The position numbers were made by a program, and so were the translations under genes. The notes under the pieces are model-generated. The model was not told where the DNA came from. It made no database searches and saw nothing but the letters and a program-made list of their open reading frames with translations. From contig CAYWTL010000113.1 in the NCBI GenBank assembly GCA_964460245.1, positions 1 to 5,858 of the forward strand: a stretch of DNA of 5,858 bases, written 5' to 3'. Source of the DNA: JAXDBM01 sp964460245. GTDB taxonomy: Bacteria > Desulfobacterota > Syntrophia > Syntrophales > Fen-1087. Below, one piece after another: positions 1 through 5,785 of the stretch. Positions within the stretch are counted from its first letter, which is position 1. Each line of letters begins with the position of its first letter.

Positions 1-140
1 ATGCTTCAGGCGGAGTAGGAGGTGTGGGGCCCCTGCTCGAAGACCACGATGTCCAGCCCGGGCTTCAGCCGTTTTGCCTGCGCGGCCGCACTCATCCCCG
101 CCGCGTCTCCGCCGATGATCACAAGCCGTTGCTTTGCCAT
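1..140 (-). CDS. FAD-dependent pyridine nucleotide-disulfide oxidoreductase (CoA-disulfide reductase-like), N-terminal part, probable selenoprotein
   Basis: Only the first 46 codons are in the window and the gene continues past the left edge. The protein begins MAKQRLVIIGGDAAGMSAAA, the Rossmann FAD-binding start of this family with glycines at residues 10, 11 and 15. An acidic residue (Glu35) follows the second beta strand (IVVFEQG), as expected for binding the FAD ribose. Next comes HTSYSA, then an in-frame TGA (positions 8-6, codon 45), then Ser and an ATN codon. Family members read YSACGMPY or similar here, so TGA replaces the redox-active cysteine and the frame appears to continue normally. 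The simplest reading is selenocysteine; a nonsense mutation or sequencing error is the alternative. The start at 140 is chosen because it leaves a short N-terminus and has GGAAGG nine bases upstream. An ATG at 173 is in frame but would add an atypical basic leader. The enzyme would be a cytoplasmic flavoprotein reducing disulfide, persulfide or polysulfide substrates with NAD(P)H. Substrate is not determinable. Confidence 0.8.
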
Positions 141-149
141 CTTTCCCCG

Positions 150-155
150 CCTTCC
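150..155 (-). promoter_or_regulatory. Ribosome binding site of the oxidoreductase gene
   Basis: On the minus strand this reads GGAAGG, nine bases before the ATG at 140-138. It supports that start over the upstream in-frame ATG at 173-171, whose preceding bases are a poorer match. Confidence 0.5.
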
Positions 156-339
156 GGTTCGTTTATGTTTCATGCCCTGCTTTCATCGAAAAATCAAGCC
201 ATTCCCCGCGTACCGGACCGGATTTTGGCCCGGCGGATTCCGTCAACCGTTTTCATGAAGCACATCGGGATTGCGTTTCGGGGACGAATATGGTTTTCTA
301 CGTTATGCGATTCGCATCCAAATAAAAAAGCACTTGACG

Positions 340-355
340 GCCGGTCGAAACCGGC
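340..355. other. Small inverted repeat in the 5' leader of the lipoprotein gene
   Basis: GCCGGT (340-345) and ACCGGC (350-355) form a perfect 6-bp stem around a 4-base loop (CGAA on plus, TTCG on minus). It sits directly upstream of the Shine-Dalgarno site at 363-366 and 17 bases before the ATG. It could affect mRNA stability or translation, or be a small dyad operator. The 232-bp divergent intergenic region that holds it (141-372) must contain promoters for both neighbours, but I found no convincing -35/-10 pair in it. Confidence 0.35.
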
Positions 356-372
356 AAAGAAAGGAGTCCGAA

Positions 373-840
373 ATGAAAAGACACGCGGGATTCATCACGG
401 CAGCGGCACTGATGGCTTGTCTGTTGATCATGACGGGTTGTGAACAGAAGCCCAAGTCGGCCGGCGCCCCGGCCCCGGCGAGCACCTCGGCTCCGGCCAT
501 CAACATGCAGGAAGGTCTCTGGGAAATCACCACGACGGTCGAAATGACGGGGGCCCCGGCGGGCATGATCAAGCCCCAGACCGTTACCACCTGCCTCAGC
601 AAAACGGATTACGTGCCGAAGGAGAAGGCGGCGAGCGACTGCACCATGAAGGACGTGAAAACGGAGGGCGACACCGTCACGTGGACCACGGTCTGCAAGG
701 ACTCGACCATAAAGGGCCGGATCACCTACGCGGGCGCCACCTATGACGGTGCGATGGAAACGACGATGAAGCAGGACGGCAAGGACATGACCGTCAAAAC
801 CACCATGAAGGGAAAGCACCTCGGTCCCTGCACGAAATAG
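373..840 (+). CDS. DUF3617 domain-containing lipoprotein
   Basis: A 155-aa exported lipoprotein of unknown function. The start at 373 has GGAG at 363-366 (spacing 6) and gives a clean signal peptide: positive MKRH, a hydrophobic stretch at residues 6-20, and a lipobox ending MTG-Cys23. Residue +2 is Glu, not the Asp that favours inner-membrane retention, so the outer membrane is likely. An Ala/Pro/Ser linker (residues 29-42) leads to the DUF3617 domain (about 45-155). This begins GLWEITTTVEM, contains TVTWTTVC and the TYAGATYDGAMETTM strand pair, and ends with the family hallmark KHLGPC. The mature domain has four cysteines (74, 90, 108, 153), enough for two disulfides. An in-frame ATG at 271 would put 34 charged residues before the signal peptide and is rejected. 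The gene is divergent from the oxidoreductase and convergent with the operon, so it is probably monocistronic. The family has no established biochemical role. Confidence 0.9.
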   Translation: MKRHAGFITAAALMACLLIMTGCEQKPKSAGAPAPASTSAPAINMQEGLWEITTTVEMTGAPAGMIKPQTVTTCLSKTDYVPKEKAASDCTMKDVKTEGDTVTWTTVCKDSTIKGRITYAGATYDGAMETTMKQDGKDMTVKTTMKGKHLGPCTK

Positions 841-854
841 GGTTGACGCGGTCC

Positions 855-893
855 GGATTCCGCGGGCCGGATTTCCATCGTCACCCGGAATCC
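855..893. other. Inverted repeat downstream of the lipoprotein gene
   Basis: GGATTCCG (855-862) and CGGAATCC (886-893) are perfect 8-base inverted arms separated by 23 bases, starting 14 bases after the lipoprotein stop codon. It could add a weak 3'-end structure to the mRNA. There is no T-tract and the loop is long, so its significance is uncertain. Confidence 0.25.
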
Positions 894-929
894 TGTTCCG
901 GCGCGCCTCGGGCGGGCAGTTTGAATTGC

Positions 930-962
930 GCGGTGAGGCGGCCTGCGAGGCTGCCTCACCGC
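930..962. terminator. Strong stem-loop between convergent genes, probable terminator
   Basis: Bases 930-944 pair with 948-962 over 15 positions (14 Watson-Crick pairs plus one G-T wobble at 940/952) around a 3-base loop. It lies between the end of the plus-strand lipoprotein gene (840) and the end of the minus-strand operon. Its right arm contains the stop codon of the acetyltransferase (958-956) and its last four codon bases. Neither side has a T-run, so it is not a textbook intrinsic terminator. It may work as a bidirectional transcription block, a 3'-end stabiliser, or with Rho. The wobble pairs better in plus-strand RNA, where the minus-strand RNA has a C-A mismatch. Confidence 0.5.
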
Positions 963-1501
963 TCCGGAGCCAGCTCCTTACGGAAGATCAGCTTGTCGTC
1001 CCCCGGCCGGTAAAAATCCCGGACCCGCGCCTCTTGTGCGTACCCGTTCCGGACGTAAAAATCGACGGTGCGGGCGTAAGTCTCCTGGGACGATGTCTCG
1101 ATGAGGAGCATGCGCCCGCCGCGCGCGACGACATCCCGTTCGACATGTCCGAGCAGCGCTCGACCCAGCCCCTTCCCCTGCGCATCCGGTGCGATGACGA
1201 TCCAGTACAGATCGTACACACCGCGTGTCAGGGGCGTCGGACCGTAACAGGCATAGCCGCCGAGCCGCGCTCGCTCATTCACATCCCCGATCACGGCAAA
1301 GCAGTATCCGCTTGACTCCCCCTTCTCCAGGGCTTCGTCGACCAGTTCCAGCGCTGTTCGGATTTCCATTTGGTTGAACGTTCCCACTTCGGCGAGGATC
1401 TTCACGATCCCGACCCGGTCGCGCCGCTCCAGCTTTCGAATGTTCCCCGTCTGCGATCTTCCGATTTTCTGCAAATCCGCTTCCTTCACACCGGTCCTCA
1501 T
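956..1501 (-). CDS. GNAT family N-acetyltransferase
   Basis: A 181-aa cytoplasmic acetyl-CoA-dependent acyltransferase. The family usually acetylates an amine. The acetyl-CoA pyrophosphate-binding motif is Gln108-x-x-Gly111-x-Gly113, after strand beta4 (YDLYWIVIAPD), and is followed by a helix and the conserved-looking MLLIETSSQ strand. The C-terminal VDFYVRNGYAQEARVRDFY is the usual GNAT beta6-beta7 ending. The N-terminal half (about 22-66) is helical. The start at 1501 is chosen because its ATG overlaps the radical SAM stop as ATGA and has GGGGGAG eight bases upstream. The longer open frame to 1537 lies wholly inside the upstream gene. It is the last gene of the operon, and its stop lies inside the terminator-like stem. 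I recall similar GNATs beside ATP-grasp ligase genes, but none is visible here. Substrate unknown; it may acetylate the operon's product. Confidence 0.88.
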   Translation of the reverse strand: MRTGVKEADLQKIGRSQTGNIRKLERRDRVGIVKILAEVGTFNQMEIRTALELVDEALEKGESSGYCFAVIGDVNERARLGGYACYGPTPLTRGVYDLYWIVIAPDAQGKGLGRALLGHVERDVVARGGRMLLIETSSQETYARTVDFYVRNGYAQEARVRDFYRPGDDKLIFRKELAPER

Positions 1502-3213
1502 TGGACGTTCTCCCCCGCTGCGGAAGGATTGCTGCACGGCTCCATGGCCGCCACGCGGGTCTGCGATCCCGCTGAACAGACGGAAACATCCCGTTCATCA
1601 TCCACCCGGTTGTTGTGCGTCCAATGCCAGGTCAGGTTCGAACCATCTCTCCGCGCCCTGATGTAACCCTTCTCGATGAAGCCGTGAAGGGTCTTTCGGA
1701 TCAGCGCGGAATCCGCTCCCGTTGCCCCTTCCAGCCTCCGGCAGAGTTCTTCGAATGCGTCCTCTTCACCCCTGCCTGCTCCACCGCGGTCCCTCGCCGG
1801 CGCATCGCCGGAGAGCGGAATGCGGCCCAGCCGTTCGATCAGATCCTCGGACAGCAGCCGATAAACGAACTGCGTCTTGAAATACCCCTCGACCTGCAGG
1901 TCCTCGTAGGGCGTGTTGGTTTTCTCCCGGCTGCCCCGGACCTGTCTTTCCCAGCCTTCACGGATTTCCCGATCGTACTCGGCGACGAAGGACTCGATCC
2001 GCTCCGGTGAAAGGGCGGATGTTTTTACGATGGCGCTGTTGGCGTCGTATCGCGACCAGTCGTTCGTGAGGATCTCCAGGTCGTACTGATCCACATTTTC
2101 GCGGACGGTTGTACCGGGAAAAGGCGCGAGGAAGTGGTAACCGTACAGGGAGCCCAGGCTGCTGGCGAACCGTTTCGTCTCCTCCAGCGTCTGCTCGGTT
2201 TCACCGGGCAGGCCGACCATAAACGAGGTGTGCGCGATCATGCCGGCTTCGTTGCAGAGCCGCACGGCTTCCCGGACCTGTTCCAGGGTGATGTTTTTTC
2301 GAATCCGCTTCAGCATCTCCGGATTGCCCGATTCGACGCCGAAACTGACGCTGTCGCATCCCGTCTCCCGCATGATCTGCAGGGTTTCGCGGTCGACGGT
2401 GTTGACCCGGGCGAAGGCACTCCAGGTGAAGGAAAGACCTCTTCGGCTGATTTCGCCGCACACTTCCCTCACCCGCTCCCGGTCGGAGGCAAAGAGATCG
2501 TCGGCGACGTTGATCCGGTCAATCCCGTAAGTGAGAATATGCGCAATCTCGTCGACGATCAGGCGGGCGCTCCGTTTGCGAATCCTTTTTCCGACCATGC
2601 GACGGCCCTGGCAGAAGATGCAGGAATAGGGGCAGCCGCGGCTGGTGATGATGCTGATGGGGTACCCCAGCGCCTGATACCGCGACAGCGGCAGCAGGTG
2701 TCGTGCGGGCAGCGGCAGCGTGTCCAGGTCCTCGATGAACTCGCGGTCTTCCGTCACGGCGAGTCGGCCGTCCCGGCGGAAGGCGATTCCCCGGATTCCG
2801 GGCCAGGATTCGCGATCCTTGAGCAGGGGCGTCAGCTCGGCAATCGTCCTTTCCCCCTCCCCTTTCACGATCAGATCGATCTCCGGATAGGCCTTCAGCG
2901 TGTTCTCCGCGTCAAACGATACATGCGGACCGCCCATCATGGTGACGATATCGGGATTGTGACGTTTTGCCGTCCTCACGATATCCGCCGCCCCGTAAAA
3001 ATTGAGCGTCACGGAGGTGGCGCCCACTGCGTCCGGCTGGAACGCGTCGAGATCCTCCCGCAGTTTTTCGGGCCGGTAGCCGTTCACGATATAATCGAAG
3101 ATCCGAACCTCGGCCCCCGCCGCCTCAAAGGCCGCCGCCACGTAAGTGATCCCCAGTGGCGGCGCCGGCGCTTCTTCCAGCGGATAGGGGGGGGCGATAA
3201 TCGCGACTCTCAT
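1498..3213 (-). CDS. B12-binding domain radical SAM protein
   Basis: A 571-aa cytoplasmic enzyme of the cobalamin-binding radical SAM type (class B methylase or BchE-like). Residues 1-140 form the B12-binding Rossmann domain (RVAIIAPPYP, then MMGGPHVSF and KGEGE). The cobalt-ligand motif DxHxxG is absent: the aligned stretch is DYIVNG, with Ile42 where His would be, as is common in class B enzymes. The radical SAM core (about 185-400) carries Cys194-x3-Cys198-x2-Cys201 for the [4Fe-4S] cluster, with FGVESGN and FMVGLPGET as later strand motifs. Residues 485-535 look like a winged-helix segment, and 536-571 are a low-complexity tail. The ATG at 3213 is six bases after the acyltransferase stop, with AGGAG eleven bases upstream, inside the end of that gene. 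The stop overlaps the GNAT start. Family enzymes methylate unreactive carbon or phosphorus centres, or rearrange or cyclise substrates. The reaction here cannot be assigned. Confidence 0.9.
   Translation of the reverse strand: MRVAIIAPPYPLEEAPAPPLGITYVAAAFEAAGAEVRIFDYIVNGYRPEKLREDLDAFQPDAVGATSVTLNFYGAADIVRTAKRHNPDIVTMMGGPHVSFDAENTLKAYPEIDLIVKGEGERTIAELTPLLKDRESWPGIRGIAFRRDGRLAVTEDREFIEDLDTLPLPARHLLPLSRYQALGYPISIITSRGCPYSCIFCQGRRMVGKRIRKRSARLIVDEIAHILTYGIDRINVADDLFASDRERVREVCGEISRRGLSFTWSAFARVNTVDRETLQIMRETGCDSVSFGVESGNPEMLKRIRKNITLEQVREAVRLCNEAGMIAHTSFMVGLPGETEQTLEETKRFASSLGSLYGYHFLAPFPGTTVRENVDQYDLEILTNDWSRYDANSAIVKTSALSPERIESFVAEYDREIREGWERQVRGSREKTNTPYEDLQVEGYFKTQFVYRLLSEDLIERLGRIPLSGDAPARDRGGAGRGEEDAFEELCRRLEGATGADSALIRKTLHGFIEKGYIRARRDGSNLTWHWTHNNRVDDERDVSVCSAGSQTRVAAMEPCSNPSAAGENVQ
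1510..1516 (-). promoter_or_regulatory. Ribosome binding site of the GNAT gene
   Basis: On the minus strand this reads GGGGGAG, eight bases before the ATG at 1501-1499 and inside the last codons of the radical SAM gene. It decides the start: the upstream in-frame ATG at 1537 would make this site part of the coding sequence. Confidence 0.65.
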
Positions 3214-3219
3214 TGCTCT

Positions 3220-3942
3220 TCAGTCTCCTGCGGCGGGACGGATCAGCGCGCGCAGCCATCCCAGCCAAGTGTTGTCTTTCATCCGCTCGCGGTCGATGGC
3301 CGCGAACCGCGATGCCAGTTCCGCCGGGTCGGCCATCCAGTCGCCGCGGGTGACGACGGGCCGGTCCGGGTCCAGTTCCTTGACGATGACGGCGGGGTTG
3401 CCGGCAACCACGACGTTGGACGGAACATCCCGGACGACAACGGCCCCCGCGCCGATGATGCTGTTCCGGCCGATGGTCACACCCTTGGTGACGATGGCGC
3501 TGTCTCCAATCCAGGCGTTTCGCCCGATGCGCACCGGCGCGGAGTTGCCGACGGAAAGACTGCGGTCGTAGACGCCGTGCCAGTCCGAGTCCGTGATGAA
3601 GGCGCCCTGCGCCATCATCACGGACTCCTCGATGACGATTTCACGTCCCGCGCTGATCCGGACGCCCGGACAGATCAGACAGTAGTCCCCGATTTCGATG
3701 CGGCCTTCTCCGTCCAGGTTGGACCAGACGGTCAGCCGGACGCGCTTGTCCGGCGTCGCGATGACGTGCGTATAATCCCCGATCCGGATGGGCCCTCCGA
3801 AAATCTCCACATACCAGGGCTTCATGAAGGTGCATCCCCGGCCGAGTCGCTCCAGTTGGGGACCGAGAAAATAACCGGCATACTTCTGCTGCAATCCCTG
3901 ATCGAGACGCTTGAGGATGTAGGGTCGATGGTCTCTTCTCAT
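3220..3942 (-). CDS. Left-handed beta-helix (hexapeptide repeat) O-acyltransferase, WbbJ-like
   Basis: A 240-aa acyl-CoA-dependent acyltransferase of the trimeric hexapeptide-repeat family, which usually acetylates sugar hydroxyls. The N-terminus (MRRDHRPYILKR) and the MKPWYVEIFGGP segment (40-51) precede short beta-helix coils at 52-60 and 81-108 (IEIGDYCLICPGVRIS). A loop with the likely catalytic His122 (DSDWHGVYDR) follows. The main run of hexapeptide coils is at 137-188 (IGRNAWIGDSAIVTKGVTIG) and ends in the typical VVAGNPAVIVKEL. The C-terminal 50 residues are helical. The start at 3942 overlaps the upstream stop as ATGA, with only a weak Shine-Dalgarno, so translation probably depends on coupling. 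The frame is open upstream to an ATG at 4134, and the extension between about 4053 and 3943 looks more codon-like than the toroid gene's own tail there (see findings). The product probably acts in the cytoplasm on the operon's sugar or glycolipid intermediate. Confidence 0.85.
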   Translation of the reverse strand: MRRDHRPYILKRLDQGLQQKYAGYFLGPQLERLGRGCTFMKPWYVEIFGGPIRIGDYTHVIATPDKRVRLTVWSNLDGEGRIEIGDYCLICPGVRISAGREIVIEESVMMAQGAFITDSDWHGVYDRSLSVGNSAPVRIGRNAWIGDSAIVTKGVTIGRNSIIGAGAVVVRDVPSNVVVAGNPAVIVKELDPDRPVVTRGDWMADPAELASRFAAIDRERMKDNTWLGWLRALIRPAAGD

Positions 3943-5066
3943 GAATGCTGCTTCGGTAATCCGGGCGGGTCCGGCCGCGACGACAGCCCTGTTTGCCCGT
4001 CCGTGGAGAACCGTCGGAATGGAGAGGAAGACGGCATCCCGGAGTCTCTCCAGTATGAGTGACTGAAAAGAACGCCCGCCGGCGTGAGACGGTAGAGCGC
4101 GTCGCAGGCCAGGAGAATCGCCGCCGTTGTCCAAGCCGTTTTTTCTTCCGGCCAGATGACGGCATCGGGGAAGGTCACACCCATCCAGTAGGAACCGTCG
4201 TCATACTTCTTGTCGAGAAGCCAGCTGAAGACGATCCTGGCCTTTTCATCCTCCCCGATCGCGTGAAGGGCCAGAACGAGCTCCGAGGTTTCCGCCATGG
4301 TGACCCACGGCCGGTCCGACACGCAACGGACCCCCCAGTCCGGAACGACGAATTTTTCCCAGTATTTGCCGATCCGGCGGCGGGCATCGTCTCCGGTGAC
4401 GGCGCCGCAGAGAATCGGATAATACCAGTCCATGGAGAACCGCGATTTGATCATGTTGAACCGGTTGGGACGGAAACGGATGGCATGACCCAGTTTCAGC
4501 AGCGCCGCCTCCCAGTCTGGACGGCTGCGGCCCAGGCGCTCGGCGACGGCCAGGCCGCATTTGATGCTCATGTACACGGAACTGGAGCCGGTGAGCAGCG
4601 CCATCGGATCGACCACGCCGTTGCCGTTCTTGGCCCAGTGGATCTCTCCCGTCGGCGCCTGCATGCTGACTGCGTAGTCCACGCCGCTGCGAACGGTCGG
4701 CCACATCCGCCTGAGGAATCCCTGCCGGCCGGTGATCAGGTAATGATGAAACACGCCGACGGCGATGTAGGAAGACATGTTGGTGTCCCGGGTGGTGTCT
4801 ACCGCCACACCGCCCCGGTATGCGGCCGGCCAGCTGCCGTCCTCCTGCTGCGTCCCGCACATCCATTCATAGGCCCGTTCCGCCTCGCGCCAATATCCGG
4901 CAACGGACAGTCCCATGGCGGCCTCTACATGATCCCAGGGATCCGTTTTTCCGCCGACCGACCAGGGAATCTCGCCGTCGTCCTTCTGTACCGAGGCAAT
5001 GAACTCGCCCATCTGCTCCAGATCCAGGCGCGCTTCCGCCGCGGCCCTCGATAGATCCCATTTCAT
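3939..5066 (-). CDS. Alpha/alpha-toroid protein, prenyltransferase/terpenoid cyclase-like, function unknown
   Basis: A 375-aa cytoplasmic-looking protein with no signal peptide or clear membrane helix. It is built of helix pairs with QW-like turns: VQKDDGEIPW (26-35), QQEDGSW (73-79) and KKYDDGSYWMG (286-296). That pattern is typical of toroid folds in terpenoid cyclases, protein prenyltransferases and some glycoside hydrolases. Databases often label such proteins 'prenyltransferase', but I see no DxDD protonation motif and no convincing zinc-ligand set, so that activity is not supported. A glycan-acting role fits the neighbouring glycosyltransferase and acyltransferase equally well. The start at 5066 overlaps the methyltransferase stop as ATGA, with AAGGA twelve bases upstream inside the methyltransferase's last codons. 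The recognisable fold ends near residue 336. Residues 341-375 are Ser/Pro-rich with atypical codon use and could be a frameshift product or a disordered tail. Confidence 0.75.
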   Translation of the reverse strand: MKWDLSRAAAEARLDLEQMGEFIASVQKDDGEIPWSVGGKTDPWDHVEAAMGLSVAGYWREAERAYEWMCGTQQEDGSWPAAYRGGVAVDTTRDTNMSSYIAVGVFHHYLITGRQGFLRRMWPTVRSGVDYAVSMQAPTGEIHWAKNGNGVVDPMALLTGSSSVYMSIKCGLAVAERLGRSRPDWEAALLKLGHAIRFRPNRFNMIKSRFSMDWYYPILCGAVTGDDARRRIGKYWEKFVVPDWGVRCVSDRPWVTMAETSELVLALHAIGEDEKARIVFSWLLDKKYDDGSYWMGVTFPDAVIWPEEKTAWTTAAILLACDALYRLTPAGVLFSHSYWRDSGMPSSSPFRRFSTDGQTGLSSRPDPPGLPKQHS

Positions 5067-5785
5067 CGGTTTTTATTTTCCTTTTTGAGATAGAAGATGA
5101 TGCTTTTTGCGATCAGGGGGTCCAGCATCCCCTCCAGCCTTCTGGTCCACTTCGGGCGCCGAATGATATCCCACTCCAGGAACTTCCTGTACAGGTTGAC
5201 CGGCCGCGAATGTTCGTTCTTGTGGCCGACCAGGCATTTCATCCACCAGTAAGGCGAATGCAGCGCGTGTTTGTATCGGATATCGACGCAGCGCGCACCC
5301 GCGGCTTCGAGCAGGCCCCGCAATTCCCGTTTCCGAAAGATCCGCACATGCCCCCCGGGCTCCCGGTGGTAGGCTTCGGACAGGGTCCAGCAGATCCGTT
5401 CCGGCAGGAATCGCGGCACGCTGACGACGAGATCCCGGCCCGGTTTGAGGACCCGGACCAGTTCGGCAATGGCGGCCCGATCGTCCGGAATGTGTTCGAG
5501 GACCTCCGAGCAGATCACCGCATCGAACGTCGCATCCCGAAAGGGCAGCCGGGTTACATCCGCCTGGGAGATCAGGCACCGGCCGTGACCTTCGCCGATC
5601 TGCCCGCGCATCAGATAGAGGGTGGTCGCCGCCTTGCAGAGGTCTTCCCACAGGAGATCGATGCCGGTCACATCCAGGCCCCGAATGCGAAAGGCCTCGC
5701 AAACATGACGTCCCGTGCCGCACCCGGCATCCAGCACGCGGTCCCCCGGCTTCAGATCAAGCCGGTTCAGCTCAACGGTGAGCAT
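5063..5785 (-). CDS. Class I SAM-dependent methyltransferase (Methyltransf_11/25 type)
   Basis: A 240-aa cytoplasmic methyltransferase. SAM-binding motif I is VLDAGCGTG (17-25), followed by the acidic ribose-contacting Asp43 (VTGIDL), then ADVTRLPF (76-82), the family signature SEVLEHIP (93-100) and RVLKPG (111-116). The C-terminal third (about 135-235) is a substrate-specific region rich in Tyr, Trp, His and Arg (for example HALHSPYWWMKC), ending in an amphipathic SIIFYLKK segment that could touch membrane. The ATG at 5785 overlaps the end of the upstream glycosyltransferase by 14 bases and has GGGAAG six bases upstream. Its stop overlaps the toroid gene start as ATGA, and its last codons carry that gene's Shine-Dalgarno. 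Members of this fold methylate small molecules, quinones, sugars or lipids. Next to a glycosyltransferase, a sugar- or lipid-linked substrate is plausible but not shown. Confidence 0.9.
   Translation of the reverse strand: MLTVELNRLDLKPGDRVLDAGCGTGRHVCEAFRIRGLDVTGIDLLWEDLCKAATTLYLMRGQIGEGHGRCLISQADVTRLPFRDATFDAVICSEVLEHIPDDRAAIAELVRVLKPGRDLVVSVPRFLPERICWTLSEAYHREPGGHVRIFRKRELRGLLEAAGARCVDIRYKHALHSPYWWMKCLVGHKNEHSRPVNLYRKFLEWDIIRRPKWTRRLEGMLDPLIAKSIIFYLKKENKNR

Noticed and set aside
141..173. Start of the oxidoreductase at ATG 173
   Set aside because: It adds eleven mostly basic residues before the FAD-binding motif, which in this family sits very near the N-terminus. The ATG at 140 has a better ribosome binding site.
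258..285. Possible sigma-54 promoter (GCAC...TTGC) upstream of the lipoprotein gene
   Set aside because: The two elements are seven bases apart instead of five and the GG of the -24 element is missing.
334..362. TTGACG as a -35 box for the lipoprotein gene
   Set aside because: No acceptable -10 hexamer lies 16-18 bases downstream, and the start would fall on the ribosome binding site.
271..372. Longer N-terminus for the lipoprotein from ATG 271
   Set aside because: It would place 34 mostly charged residues before a normal lipoprotein signal peptide. The ATG at 373 has a strong, well-spaced GGAG.
1502..1537. Upstream start for the GNAT gene at 1537
   Set aside because: It would lie entirely inside the radical SAM gene and swallow the GGGGGAG site. 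The ATGA-coupled start at 1501 is better supported.
2134..4062. A 642-codon open frame on the plus strand
   Set aside because: It lies antisense to two well-supported genes (radical SAM and acyltransferase), its protein is Asp/Gly/Arg/Pro-rich without a recognisable domain, and long antisense frames are expected in GC-rich DNA.
4059..5054. A 331-codon open frame on the plus strand
   Set aside because: It mirrors the toroid gene on the other strand, has no recognisable motif or good ribosome binding site, and reads like a compositional shadow.
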